NCBI GenBank assembly: GCA_020442475.1 | Contig: JAGRKA010000013.1 | Span: 1-42,946 of the forward strand | Origin: Alphaproteobacteria bacterium | Lineage (GTDB): Bacteria > Pseudomonadota > Alphaproteobacteria > Micavibrionales > Micavibrionaceae | Reading direction: 5' to 3' | Length of the DNA: 42,946 nt | Part shown: in pieces, positions 16,755 to 25,484 of the stretch | Numbering within the stretch: the first letter of the stretch is position 1 | How the letters are laid out: each line of letters starts with the position of its first letter | Notes under the pieces: model-generated | Told to the model about the DNA's origin: nothing | Databases searched by the model: none | The model's input: only the letters and a program-made list of their open reading frames with translations | Translations under genes and position numbers: made by a program

Positions 16755-17993
16755 TCAAAGGAACAATACCAAAATCCCCGTATAACCGTAAAGCCGCGCA
16801 TTACAAACCTCTCCGCCCGCATAAAAACCGGCCAGCGGCACATCGCCGATAATATCGCGCACAAGTGCCATCTCACCCTGCATCCCGCCGCCATTATCTG
16901 AAAAGGCCCGGCTGATACAGGAAATATAAAGCCCACCCTTCGGCTCGAACGCACCGGTATCACGCCCTACGCGTTCCCGCAAAGCCAGCAACTTTAGGGA
17001 CAGATCTTCCCGAACGCTTTTGTCATTGCGATGAACAAACATAACCCGCTCACCCTGCATGACCTGATGAGCAACTGTGATTGAACCGCTTTCCGGATCA
17101 ATCTCCCGGATGTTACGCACCAGATAATCCTCCTGGTCCGACTCCGGCACCGGGAAAGCCGCATGTACCTCGCCCCGGAATAAGTCTTTGAACTCTTCGG
17201 GAACGGCGTCTTCGTCCTCAAGCGCATCCTCGTCGATCAGGACCGTATCGGGATCGCGCTCGATTTTTTTGATCGCCATAGAACGCAAATCGTCTTCGAA
17301 TACCTCTACGGCACGCTTCCCATCCAGTTCGATAATTTCATCTTCGTCACATAGAGTGATGACATGCGGCATACCGATCGCAGTGCAGCCCTGCGAGAGC
17401 GTACTGGCAACCGGAATAGCCTGCGTAAAGGCCACGCCGCTCACGCCGCCGGAACACTCTCCGCTGCCTGAAAACTGGACATGCATGCCCCGGGACGACG
17501 ACAGGCCGCCAACCATAAAACCGTTCGTGACGGCATTGAGCGCTTTCAACGTCTGAACAGGGTCTTCACCGGCAGAAGAATCGCCATGTACGAAAATCAA
17601 CATCGGATCGTTTTTGTCCAGAAAAGGGAAGAGCGCCTCTTCCGCATCGCTCATATCAATGCCCGCAGGCGGAAAAACACAAAAATCAGACTCATCGAAT
17701 CGGCCAAGCATGACCGAAATCGCAGGCCGGTCGACAAACTCCTCTCCCACGGCACATATACCGATTCCAACGGCTCCAACCCAATTTTTGATCTGCAGGA
17801 CGGATGAGAAAAGATTCACAATGCTCTGCGCATCATCGGCCAGACGATCGGTAATGTACAAAAAACCGAAATTAAAATTCTTATCTTTGGTTTTTGAACC
17901 TTCCAACGTCTCCAGAACTGCCTTGGCAGCCTCCCGCCAGTCCGCGCCTGATGCACCCGCAGAGGCAAATTTTGAAGAGGTGTACAGGGGCAT
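16755..17993 (-). CDS. FIST domain protein (FIST_N + FIST_C)
   Basis: This 412-residue soluble protein has the two-part FIST architecture. The FIST_N half contains FNFGFLYITDRLADDA, NWVGAVGIGICAVG and MVGGLSSSRG. The FIST_C half contains EDYLVRNIREIDPESG, GLYISCISRAF and PLAGFYAGGEVCN. FIST domains are thought to bind small ligands such as amino acids and often sit in signalling proteins; here there is no output domain. It heads the minus-strand run, 65 bases upstream of the disulfide isomerase, and is divergent from lemA. ATG at 17993 is preferred (GGGAGG just upstream) over ATG at 18020, which lacks a ribosome binding site. A link to secretion is only positional. Confidence 0.88.
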   Translation of the reverse strand: MPLYTSSKFASAGASGADWREAAKAVLETLEGSKTKDKNFNFGFLYITDRLADDAQSIVNLFSSVLQIKNWVGAVGIGICAVGEEFVDRPAISVMLGRFDESDFCVFPPAGIDMSDAEEALFPFLDKNDPMLIFVHGDSSAGEDPVQTLKALNAVTNGFMVGGLSSSRGMHVQFSGSGECSGGVSGVAFTQAIPVASTLSQGCTAIGMPHVITLCDEDEIIELDGKRAVEVFEDDLRSMAIKKIERDPDTVLIDEDALEDEDAVPEEFKDLFRGEVHAAFPVPESDQEDYLVRNIREIDPESGSITVAHQVMQGERVMFVHRNDKSVREDLSLKLLALRERVGRDTGAFEPKGGLYISCISRAFSDNGGGMQGEMALVRDIIGDVPLAGFYAGGEVCNARLYGYTGILVLFL

Positions 17994-18089
17994 GGGCCTC
18001 CCTTTCCGGTTTGGGGACATTTGAACGAGACAAACCCGGCCAAGCGCTTTACAATAGACCCCAGACTATTTTTCTGAAAGAGGTTTGAC

Positions 18090-18656
18090 ATGGATTTATG
18101 GATTCTGCTTGGGATTATCGGCGCTATCGCCCTGTTCATCGTTGTTATCTACAACCGCCTTGTCGTGCTGCGGCAAAACCGGGAGCAGTCTTTCGCCGAC
18201 ATCGACGTACAGCTCAAACAGCGCTTCGACCTTGTGCCACAGCTTGTTGAAACGGTGAAGGGGTACGCCACTCATGAAAAGACCGTTTTCGAGGAAGTCA
18301 CAAACGCCCGCGCCGGCATCGAAAAGGCCGGCGACACATCCGAGCGCATTCATGCCGAAAACCAGTTGACCAAGGCCATGTTCAGCCTTTACGCAGTGGC
18401 GGAGAACTACCCGGATCTTAAGGCCAGCACGAATTTCCAACAGCTTATGGCGGAGCTGTCTGATATTGAGAACAAGCTGGCTGCCGCACGGCGCTTTTTC
18501 AACAACGCAACCGCCGAGCTTAATACGTCCATTGAGCAGTTTCCGGCTGTGCTGATCGCCGGGCCGCTCGGGTTCAAAAAAGAGGAATTCTTCGAAATCG
18601 ACGATTCCCGGCGCGAAGCCATGGACAAGGCCCCGGATGTGAATTTCGGATCATAA
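18090..18656 (+). CDS. lemA: LemA family protein
   Basis: The protein has 188 residues: an N-terminal membrane anchor (WILLGIIGAIALFIVVIYN) followed by an all-helical LemA domain with REQSFADIDVQLKQRFDLVP, LVETVKGYATHEKTVFEEV and ENYPDLKAS. RRFFNNATAELN and an FP...FKKEEFFE ending close the domain. The function is not established; in many bacteria it pairs with an HtpX-like protease, as here, and is linked to envelope stress. AGAGGT lies just before the ATG. The M48 protease gene follows after 16 bases, so the two form an operon. Confidence 0.93.
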   Translation: MDLWILLGIIGAIALFIVVIYNRLVVLRQNREQSFADIDVQLKQRFDLVPQLVETVKGYATHEKTVFEEVTNARAGIEKAGDTSERIHAENQLTKAMFSLYAVAENYPDLKASTNFQQLMAELSDIENKLAAARRFFNNATAELNTSIEQFPAVLIAGPLGFKKEEFFEIDDSRREAMDKAPDVNFGS

Positions 18657-18672
18657 GCGCTGAGTCGCAATC

Positions 18673-19731
18673 ATGGCTGCCGGGCTACAAAATCATATAT
18701 GGAACAATAATTTACGCTCCATCATTTTGCTGGCGCTTTATCCGCTCATGATCGCTGCGATCGTCTGGGCCTGCACCTTCGTGATCGGCGCAGCAGGCAC
18801 AGGGGACACAGGCGAACGAGCCGCGGGGATGGCCAATGCGCTGCTCTATGCCTACTGGCCCTTGATCTTTACGGTCGTTGCCCTCTGGTTCCTGATTGCA
18901 TGGTTTTTTCACGGTGCGATGATCCGCAAACTCGCCCATTCCCACCCCGTCACCCGCAAGGAAGAGCCGGCGCTGTATAATCTGCTCGAAAATCTCTGTA
19001 TCGCACAAGGCATGCCCATGCCGCGCCTTGAGATCATCGAAACCCACGCCCGCAACGCCTTTGCCAGCGGGATCGATGAAAAAAGCTATTGCGTCACGGT
19101 GACACGCGGACTTTTAAACAGCCTGACGAAAGACGAAGTCGAAGCCGTTTTGGCACACGAACTCACCCATATTCTCAACCGCGACGTACGACTTTTGATT
19201 ATTACAGTCATTTTTACCGGTATGATCGGCTTTGCCGCACAAATAGCCTGGAGCAATATCCGCTACGGGATGCTTTTTTCAGGCCGCAACCGCAAGAACG
19301 GCAGCGGAATCATGGTCATTTTCGCGATCGCCGCGATTTTATGGCTCGGCTATCTGGCCACGCTCTTTACCCGATTTGCCCTTTCGCGCAGCCGCGAATA
19401 TATGGCGGATGCAGGCGCGGTAAAAATGACCAAGAACCCCGAAGCCATGATGAGCGCGCTGATGCGAATCGCCGGACGCGACAAAATCCCGGAGACAACG
19501 GATGATATCGCGATGATGTGCATCGAAAATCACAAGCCTTTTCTGGGGCTGTTCGCCACACATCCTCCGATCAAATCGCGTATCCTTGCGATTTCAGAGA
19601 CGACCAATACACCCGCCCCTGACATTTTCAGCACGCCGCCCGCACCGACACAGGACCGTTTCCACGTACCGGACGGCCCTAAAAATCCGTGGCTTATCCG
19701 TGAAAGAGGCCAACGGAAAAAATCGCGATAG
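18673..19731 (+). CDS. HtpX-like M48 family membrane metalloprotease
   Basis: This 352-residue zinc protease of the inner membrane has two N-terminal membrane segments (about 17-40 and 58-80). The catalytic HELTH is at 162-166 in VEAVLAHELTHILNRDVRLL, with two further membrane segments (about 175-195 and 213-232). The third zinc ligand lies in SRSREYMADAGAV. Residues are intact, so it should be active in quality control of membrane proteins. It is translated with lemA: 16-base gap, no clear ribosome binding site of its own. The DPxxHPP-like FATHPPIKSRI near residue 298 is also typical of HtpX. Confidence 0.92.
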   Translation: MAAGLQNHIWNNNLRSIILLALYPLMIAAIVWACTFVIGAAGTGDTGERAAGMANALLYAYWPLIFTVVALWFLIAWFFHGAMIRKLAHSHPVTRKEEPALYNLLENLCIAQGMPMPRLEIIETHARNAFASGIDEKSYCVTVTRGLLNSLTKDEVEAVLAHELTHILNRDVRLLIITVIFTGMIGFAAQIAWSNIRYGMLFSGRNRKNGSGIMVIFAIAAILWLGYLATLFTRFALSRSREYMADAGAVKMTKNPEAMMSALMRIAGRDKIPETTDDIAMMCIENHKPFLGLFATHPPIKSRILAISETTNTPAPDIFSTPPAPTQDRFHVPDGPKNPWLIRERGQRKKSR

Positions 19732-19807
19732 GCTTTGAAATCTGCTATAATAAGCTCTATATATGCTTGTAAGGTTTTTTTGACGATCCAAGGAGGATTT
19801 TACAACC

Positions 19808-20521
19808 ATGCAACCCGATCAAAGAACATTAGAGCGCACCCGTACGCGGGAAATCGACGAGGGGCTGCGCAACCATCTCAACAGAATTTACGCCCGCATG
19901 AGCGCCGGCGTGATGGTCACGGCTGTAACGGCTTGGCTGGTCGCAAGCTCGGATATGCTGCTGAAGCTCTTTCTGGGCGGCCCGCAGGCTTATATCGTGA
20001 TGCTCGCACCGCTGGCAATTGTCTGGTTCGGCTTCCGCCCGGACCGGATGAGTTCCGGCAAGCTTATGATAGCCTTCTTCGCGCTGAGCATCGTCTACGG
20101 TATCAGCTTTTCCAGCATCGCCGTCTATGCGGCGATGGACGCAGCCTTCGGCGTAACGGTCGCAAAAGCGTTTCTGGTCGCGACCTCCATGTTCGCAGGG
20201 CTGAGCGTTTTCGGTTACACGACGAAAAAAGACCTGAGCGGTATGCAAACCTTTTTGGGGATGAGCATTCTGGGCCTTGTTGCCCTGTCCTTCCTCAATC
20301 TGGCTCTGGGGAACTCGGCACTGGGCAACCTGATTGCCGGGGCCGGGATCGTCCTGTTCTCAGGCGTGACCGTCTGGCAGACGCAGGCCATGAAGATGAT
20401 GTACAACCCGAACCTCAACGCGGAAGTGGCCAGCCGTCTGGGCTGGGCTGCGGCGCTGAACCTGTATATCAGCTTTATCGCGCTGTTCCAGTATATCCTG
20501 CACTTCATGAACCAGCGCTAA
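19808..20521 (+). CDS. BI-1/YccA family inner-membrane protein
   Basis: The 237-residue protein has seven predicted membrane spans and a short soluble N-terminus containing the family segment LRNHLNRIYARMSAGVMVTA. SIVYGISFSSIAVY, FGVTVAKAFLVATSMFAGLS and a C-terminal AALNLYISFIALFQYIL also fit. Bax-inhibitor-1 related proteins such as YccA modulate FtsH-dependent membrane proteolysis or act as cation leaks; the exact role here is unknown. A strong AAGGAGG precedes the ATG. A clear intrinsic terminator follows 25 bases after the stop, so the unit ends here. Confidence 0.9.
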   Translation: MQPDQRTLERTRTREIDEGLRNHLNRIYARMSAGVMVTAVTAWLVASSDMLLKLFLGGPQAYIVMLAPLAIVWFGFRPDRMSSGKLMIAFFALSIVYGISFSSIAVYAAMDAAFGVTVAKAFLVATSMFAGLSVFGYTTKKDLSGMQTFLGMSILGLVALSFLNLALGNSALGNLIAGAGIVLFSGVTVWQTQAMKMMYNPNLNAEVASRLGWAAALNLYISFIALFQYILHFMNQR

Positions 20522-20546
20522 CATACTGAATCATAAGCATTTCAGA

Positions 20547-20580
20547 ACCGCCCAGATCATCCGTCCGGGCGGTTTTTTTT
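20547..20580 (+). terminator. Intrinsic terminator after the BI-1 family gene
   Basis: ACCGCCC (20547-20553) pairs with GGGCGGT (20567-20573) around a 13-base loop and runs into eight Ts (20573-20580). The strand and placement fit termination of the lemA-side transcription units. Confidence 0.9.
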
Positions 20581-20671
20581 ATGGTGTTTTATATAGTCAC
20601 TTTTTCTTTACATATCACATTAATGCTGCTATCCTTTCTCCTGGTTTTTTTGAAACGGGAGGAACCGGCCT

Positions 20672-21259
20672 ATGACAGCCCACGGAAATAAACGCGCCAG
20701 ACTGCGCCAATATGTCAGATCAAGTGAATCCCTATTCAATATAGCGGCCCAAAACAAACATCTGCCCGCTATGCGGCAAGCTCTTGATGCTAGTCAAAAA
20801 CCATTTGCAAATTGGGAGGGCGGTCTGGGAAGCGTCAGTTCGTACCTTACGCCGCTTTTAACAACTCGCAAGCAAGGCCGGTATCAAAAACCTGAACATA
20901 GAAAAGTTAGAAATTCTACTGGAGGTGCTCTTTGGATGACTTTCGTCAATTTAGCAAATCTTAAAACAACAGACGAAAACGAACAACAAGCCATCAACTT
21001 AATTTTAGGTCCTGTTGCTGATGCGCTTGCGCTCAAAATTTCAGAAGGAAAGATACAAAGCGCTGCCGCCGACAACGAATCTCACATTTCCGGTCTCGCA
21101 AGCCAGGATATAGCATTTTTGACAAACACTGCCGAGGTTATTTCAAGAGGTGCAGGCGCCACATGGATTGCCGAAGAAAACTTGCCACCCATAAAAAGAC
21201 TTCGGAAAGCAGCGGTTAACTGTTGGATAGACATGCATGAACTTGAAAATAATATGTAA
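20672..21259 (+). CDS. Hypothetical protein, AT-richer than neighbours
   Basis: I do not recognise this 195-residue protein. It is soluble, begins with a basic stretch (MTAHGNKRARLRQYVR), lacks a signal peptide and membrane segments, and is mainly helical. Segments such as QAINLILGPVADALALKI and a C-terminal RLRKAAVNCWIDMHELENN are visible. GGGAGG lies before the ATG. Base composition is visibly lower in G+C than the flanking genes, most clearly at 20880-21060. It stands alone between a terminator and a convergent gene. Acquisition by transfer is plausible, and a secreted effector of the Dot/Icm-like system cannot be excluded. Confidence 0.65.
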   Translation: MTAHGNKRARLRQYVRSSESLFNIAAQNKHLPAMRQALDASQKPFANWEGGLGSVSSYLTPLLTTRKQGRYQKPEHRKVRNSTGGALWMTFVNLANLKTTDENEQQAINLILGPVADALALKISEGKIQSAAADNESHISGLASQDIAFLTNTAEVISRGAGATWIAEENLPPIKRLRKAAVNCWIDMHELENNM

Positions 21260-21288
21260 TTTTTTACGTTTTACCCTGCCAATCTTTT

Positions 21289-22413
21289 TTATGGTGCATC
21301 ATCAAGCACTTTGTAATGATCCACGACAAAACCAAACCAAGACTCTTTGCCGTAAGCCTGTATCGTGAAGCTATCGTACCGGTTGAAATCCTTACGGGAA
21401 GCATTTATCACTCCAGAGACTATCGCGTTATCATCCCGACGCAAATGAAGCCCCCTTTTTGTTTGTTCTACACGCATCGGCAGTATAGTTTCAGCACCAC
21501 CTTGCCCCCACAAAAGAACGGCGATATGTCCTGCGCCCAAAGATAAGGCGGGGTATAAAAAGATAAAACACAGAACAGGCAGGAACGCTAAAACTACAAA
21601 TCTGCGTTTGAGGTGCCGCACCCGCGCGTTCAATTTGACCTTACCCTTCGCATAGGCGGCATAATAGAACATAGAGGCAAAAGCGCTGAGACCAAGCGCC
21701 GTTTTCAACGATACAGCCATCCATTCCGGTGAAGGGAAAAAACCGGATGAAAACAGGCCATAAGCCGTTAGCCCCATGACAACAGAGCATGGAACGATAA
21801 GAATCTGTGTCAAAGGTGCAGACTTTTCTGTTCCCCAAAACATCGTGCGCCATGTCTTTTGCATCGGGACGCTCCATCGTTCCGGTCGCCCTTGCTGCTC
21901 TGCCTCTTTTTTAGAGGATAGCGCTTTATAAAACACCTCACAAAAGGTCTTACCGGATATGTTCGTAACAAAAGAAGGAAATTCATACCCGATCGTTAAC
22001 CCTCCGTTATCAAGCTCATGCCGGTAGACGGTGGCAGGCAGTTTTCCCTTTTTCTTCGGAAGAGTACGGCCTGTAACAGGCAAAGTAAAAGACATAGCAT
22101 TCTCACCAAGGCTGGCAGCCATGAGTTCATCCCATTCCCAAAAACCTAACCCGTCAAGCGCTATGCCGTTATCATAAATTTTGATGCCGCCCTGATGCCG
22201 TAGAAAAGGCCATGTTTTGTGCGTGCCCAGAATAACTATTCCCCCCAGAACGAAAAGACCGGCTGTAAAAAAGTTTTTGAATTCAGGAGCAAATGCGCAT
22301 GCGATCAGCCACGCTATATAGGAGACAATAAAAGCCAAGCCATTATAAATCAGGATTTTTTTCTTATCCGCATAGATTTCAACTCTGGGTGCGTTCAAAG
22401 GATTAGAAACCAT
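21289..22413 (-). CDS. Hypothetical membrane protein with two membrane hairpins
   Basis: The 374-residue protein is not recognised. A first membrane hairpin (about residues 25-65) is followed by a soluble PH-like beta domain with IKIYDNGIALDGLGFWEWDEL and later RHELDNGGLTIGYEF. A second group of spans lies at about 205-245 and 265-300, and a C-terminal soluble segment has YDSFTIQAYGKESWFGF. The duplicated 'membrane hairpin plus small beta domain' plan resembles bacterial PH-domain membrane proteins. It follows alaS after 44 bases on the same strand and may be read from the alaS transcript. Confidence 0.7.
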   Translation of the reverse strand: MVSNPLNAPRVEIYADKKKILIYNGLAFIVSYIAWLIACAFAPEFKNFFTAGLFVLGGIVILGTHKTWPFLRHQGGIKIYDNGIALDGLGFWEWDELMAASLGENAMSFTLPVTGRTLPKKKGKLPATVYRHELDNGGLTIGYEFPSFVTNISGKTFCEVFYKALSSKKEAEQQGRPERWSVPMQKTWRTMFWGTEKSAPLTQILIVPCSVVMGLTAYGLFSSGFFPSPEWMAVSLKTALGLSAFASMFYYAAYAKGKVKLNARVRHLKRRFVVLAFLPVLCFIFLYPALSLGAGHIAVLLWGQGGAETILPMRVEQTKRGLHLRRDDNAIVSGVINASRKDFNRYDSFTIQAYGKESWFGFVVDHYKVLDDAP

Positions 22414-22457
22414 AAATTTCTCTTCTTAAAAATAAAGTTTTTTAAGGTCAGGCTCCT

Positions 22458-25304
22458 CTAAGTCCCCAATGCGCTTTCTACTGCCTGTACAGCATCATTG
22501 GCCGCGCCTGCATTAGGGCCGCCGGCCTGCGCCATATCGGGCCGCCCGCCGCCGCCGGAACCGCCCAGCGCCGCCGCACCGGTCTTCACCAGATCCACTG
22601 CGTTCAGGCTCCCAGTCAGATCGTCCGTGACCCCCACGACGATCGAGGCCTTGTCCTCATTCACGGCCACCAGCACGATCACGCCGGAGCCAATCTTGCG
22701 CTTCAGATCGTCCGCCATCGGCTTCAAATCCTTAGGCGGGAAGCCGTCCAGCACCTTACCGACGAATTTCATTCCGGCCACATCACGCACCTCATCCGCG
22801 CCGGAGGCCTCCTCGGCGGCCTGCTTACGGCGCAGATCGGACAAAGCCTTGTCCAGCCGCTTATTGTCCTTCTCCAGCGCAGCAATGCGTACGCTTATAT
22901 CCGCACTCTCCGGCAAAGGCGCTTCGTCTGCGCCCAAAGCCGCAAGCGCCTCACGCAGCGCGGCATTATCAGCAGCCAGCTTGTCGTGGCGCTCCTGTAA
23001 CTGCCCGGCCTTGCGGGCCTCGTAAGCATCCGCCCGCGCACCCGTCACAGCCTCGATCCGCCTGATCCCGGCAGACAAAGCGCTTTCGGAGGCAATCTTG
23101 AAGCGCTCAATTTCCCCTGTATGCCGGACATGGGTGCCGCCGCACAGCTCGACTGAAAAGGGCTTGTTTGCGCCTTCGTCTTGCGTCCCCATGGCCACCA
23201 CGCGGACCTCATCATCGTACTTTTCACCGAACAGCGCCATGGCCCCGCTCACTCGCGCCTCCTCCAGAGGCATAAGCCGCGTTTCAACAGGCGTATCGGC
23301 CTGAATTTCGGCGTTCACAATGGCCTCGACACGCTCGATTTCCTCAGGCGTCACGCCCTTCGGATGCGAGATATCAAAGCGCGTGCGCTCCGCATCCTGT
23401 AGCGAACCTTTCTGAGAGACATGTTCGCCCAGCACCCGGCGCAGCGCCTCATGCATGAGGTGCGTTACGGAATGATTTGCGCGAATAGCGGAGCGCCGAT
23501 CATGATTGACCTCCATCCGTACAGAATCGCCAACCTCGATAGCGCCCGTCTCGACCGTCACCTCATGCGCGAAAAGTCCCCCGGCCTGTTTTTTCACATC
23601 GGAAACACGCAAGGTCGCCCCGCCCTCCGCAATGATCACACCGGTATCCCCGACCTGTCCGCCGGATTCGGCATAGAACGGGGTCTGATTTGTGATAATA
23701 ATGCCGCTTTCACCTTCCTTGAGGATATCAACGCGTTTCCATTCAAAACTGTCATCCCCGCGACTCTGCGGAGCAGAGCTTGAACAGCGGGGATCCATAA
23801 TGCCAGCAGCTTTGCTGCTGTCTTTTTCCGGATCCCGTTCGTGCAATCCGGCTTTGCCGGAGCCAACGGGATGACGATATTCTTTTTTCACAATCGCCAA
23901 CACTTGTCCTTGCGCCTCCTCAGTCTTATACCCCAGAAATTCGCTCGGGCCGACCTCATCCAGTAATTCGAACCAGAGCTTTTCCGTACCCACATCGCCG
24001 GAGCCGGACCATGCCGCACGCGCCTTGGCTTTTTGCTCTTCCATACAGGATTCGAAACCGCCCGTATCAACCTTTATACCCTTGGTACGCAAGGCATCCT
24101 GCGTCAAATCCAATGGGAAACCATACGTATCGTATAGTTTAAAGGCCACGTCGCCGGGCAGAGTATTATCCCGGACCTTTTCAGATTCCTCATCCAGAAT
24201 TTTAAGACCGCGCTCCAGCGTCACCTTAAAACGCTCTTCTTCGGATTTCAGAGTCTCTGAAATAAGTGCACCAGCCCGTTTAAGCTCCGGATACGCTTCA
24301 CCCATCATGGAGGTGAGTGTTGGCAGCAACCTGTACATGAGCGGCTCACTGGCCCCCAGCAGATGCGCATGGCGCATGCCCCGGCGCATAATCCGGCGCA
24401 ACACGTAACCGCGCCCTTCATTCGAAGGCATCACCCCGTCCGCAATCAGGAAGGCGCTGCACCGCAAATGGTCGGCAATCACACGGTGAGACGGCGCTTG
24501 TGCTCCGTCCGGGTCCACACCCGTCAAGTCCGCGCTGTGCTCGATGATGGAGCGCAGCAGGTCAATATCGTAATTGGAGAATTTACCCTGCATCAGGGCG
24601 GCCATGCGCTCCAGCCCCATGCCGGTGTCGATGGAGGGCCTTGGCAGATCCCGGCGCGTATCCGCATCCACCTGCTCATATTGCATGAACACAAGGTTCC
24701 AGAATTCGAGGAACCTGTCGCCGTCCTCATCTGGAGAACCGGGAGGCCCGCCCGCAAGCGTTTCGCCCTGATCGTAAAAAATCTCGCTACACGGCCCGCA
24801 CGGCCCCGTATCGCCCATGCGCCAGAAATTATCGTCCGTTGCAATGCGGATAATCTTATCATCCGGGAAGCCTGCGATTTTCTTCCAAAGCTCCGCCGCT
24901 TCCTCATCAGTGGAATGGACAGTCACGAGCAGCTTGTCCTTGGGCATACCAAAATTTTTGCTCACCAATTCCCACGCGTAGGAAATGGCCTCTTCCTTGA
25001 AATAATCACCAAAGGAGAAATTGCCGAGCATCTCGAAAAACGTATGGTGCCGGGCCGTATAGCCGACATTGTCCAGATCGTTATGCTTGCCGCCCGCGCG
25101 CACGGATTTCTGCGCACTCGTCGCACGGGTGTAGGGCCGCTTTTCCGCGCCGGTAAAGACGTTCTTAAACTGGACCATGCCCGAATTGACAAACATCAAT
25201 GTCGGGTCGTTCTGCGGCACCAGCGGGCTGGAAGGCACCTCTTCATGGCCGTTCGCCTTGAAATAGCCTAAAAACGTGCTGCGAATGTCATTGACTGTCT
25301 TCAT
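22458..25304 (-). CDS. alaS: Alanyl-tRNA synthetase with a palindromic-element insertion
   Basis: AlaS charges tRNA-Ala with alanine and hydrolyses mischarged Ser/Gly-tRNA. The protein begins with [19 protein letters not shown] and carries motif 2 ([17 protein letters not shown]). The editing-site HSVTH and CGGTH motifs and a C-Ala domain ending in a [13 protein letters not shown] stretch are all present. It has 948 residues against a usual 870-890. Most of the surplus is residues about 477-518, where a 125-base palindromic element (23751-23875) is read through in frame between IVKKE and [13 protein letters not shown], just before the [15 protein letters not shown] motif. All catalytic and editing residues are intact. 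As the only alaS seen here, it is presumably functional. AAGGTGAG precedes the ATG. Its promoter must lie in or beyond a second copy of the same element. Confidence 0.97.
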   Translation of the reverse strand: MKTVNDIRSTFLGYFKANGHEEVPSSPLVPQNDPTLMFVNSGMVQFKNVFTGAEKRPYTRATSAQKSVRAGGKHNDLDNVGYTARHHTFFEMLGNFSFGDYFKEEAISYAWELVSKNFGMPKDKLLVTVHSTDEEAAELWKKIAGFPDDKIIRIATDDNFWRMGDTGPCGPCSEIFYDQGETLAGGPPGSPDEDGDRFLEFWNLVFMQYEQVDADTRRDLPRPSIDTGMGLERMAALMQGKFSNYDIDLLRSIIEHSADLTGVDPDGAQAPSHRVIADHLRCSAFLIADGVMPSNEGRGYVLRRIMRRGMRHAHLLGASEPLMYRLLPTLTSMMGEAYPELKRAGALISETLKSEEERFKVTLERGLKILDEESEKVRDNTLPGDVAFKLYDTYGFPLDLTQDALRTKGIKVDTGGFESCMEEQKAKARAAWSGSGDVGTEKLWFELLDEVGPSEFLGYKTEEAQGQVLAIVKKEYRHPVGSGKAGLHERDPEKDSSKAAGIMDPRCSSSAPQSRGDDSFEWKRVDILKEGESGIIITNQTPFYAESGGQVGDTGVIIAEGGATLRVSDVKKQAGGLFAHEVTVETGAIEVGDSVRMEVNHDRRSAIRANHSVTHLMHEALRRVLGEHVSQKGSLQDAERTRFDISHPKGVTPEEIERVEAIVNAEIQADTPVETRLMPLEEARVSGAMALFGEKYDDEVRVVAMGTQDEGANKPFSVELCGGTHVRHTGEIERFKIASESALSAGIRRIEAVTGARADAYEARKAGQLQERHDKLAADNAALREALAALGADEAPLPESADISVRIAALEKDNKRLDKALSDLRRKQAAEEASGADEVRDVAGMKFVGKVLDGFPPKDLKPMADDLKRKIGSGVIVLVAVNEDKASIVVGVTDDLTGSLNAVDLVKTGAAALGGSGGGGRPDMAQAGGPNAGAANDAVQAVESALGT
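23751..23875. repeat. Cloverleaf-like palindromic element, copy 1 (inside alaS)
   Basis: The element is bounded by GTCAT and ATGAC, which pair as an outer stem. Inside are three arms. Arm 1 is closed by CCCCGC/GCGGGG, with CTCTGC (23764-23769) and GCAGAG (23773-23778) at its tip. The central arm is flanked by GGATCC on both sides, with CAGCAGC-TTT-GCTGCTG (23804-23820). Arm 3 is closed by CCCGTT/AACGGG with CCGGC-TTT-GCCGG (23848-23860). It lies wholly inside alaS and is translated on the minus strand without stops. The design recalls Rickettsia palindromic elements and other small dispersed repeats that enter coding genes in frame. Confidence 0.88.
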
Positions 25305-25331
25305 GAACTCACCTTACATTCTTCTTTCGTC

Positions 25332-25465
25332 GTCATCCCCGCGTCCTCCGAAGCGCACGCGAAGGAGGATTAAACGGCGGGGATCCGGAAAAAGCGGCAG
25401 CTAAAGCTGCCGACATATGGATCCCGTTCGTGCAGGCATCCTTATGGATGCGCCAACGGGATGAC
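25332..25465. repeat. Cloverleaf-like palindromic element, copy 2 (alaS-hisN gap)
   Basis: The boundaries GTCAT/ATGAC and the arm bases CCCCGC/GCGGGG, GGATCC/GGATCC and CCCGTT/AACGGG are the same as in copy 1. The arm tips differ but still pair: TCCTCC/GGAGGA, CGGCAGC/GCTGCCG and GCATCC/GGATGC. The central arm reads in the opposite orientation to copy 1 (GGATCCGGAAAAAG leads here and its complement trails in copy 1). It fills 134 of the 180 bases between the divergent alaS and hisN start codons. Confidence 0.9.
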
Positions 25466-25484
25466 GTTTTATACAGAGGTCTTT

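Noticed and set aside
19746..19751. TATAAT as a -10 box for the BI-1 family gene
   Set aside because: No acceptable -35 lies 16-18 bases upstream; the TTGAAA is only five bases away. A promoter may exist, but this is not convincing.
24363..25271. 302-codon plus-strand open frame
   Set aside because: It is antisense to the conserved catalytic part of alaS and shows no family motif of its own.
25461..25463. hisN starting at the ATG inside the palindromic element
   Set aside because: This ATG is part of the element's terminal ATGAC and lacks a ribosome binding site. The ATG at 25485 has AGAGGT at proper spacing and fits the family's N-terminus.
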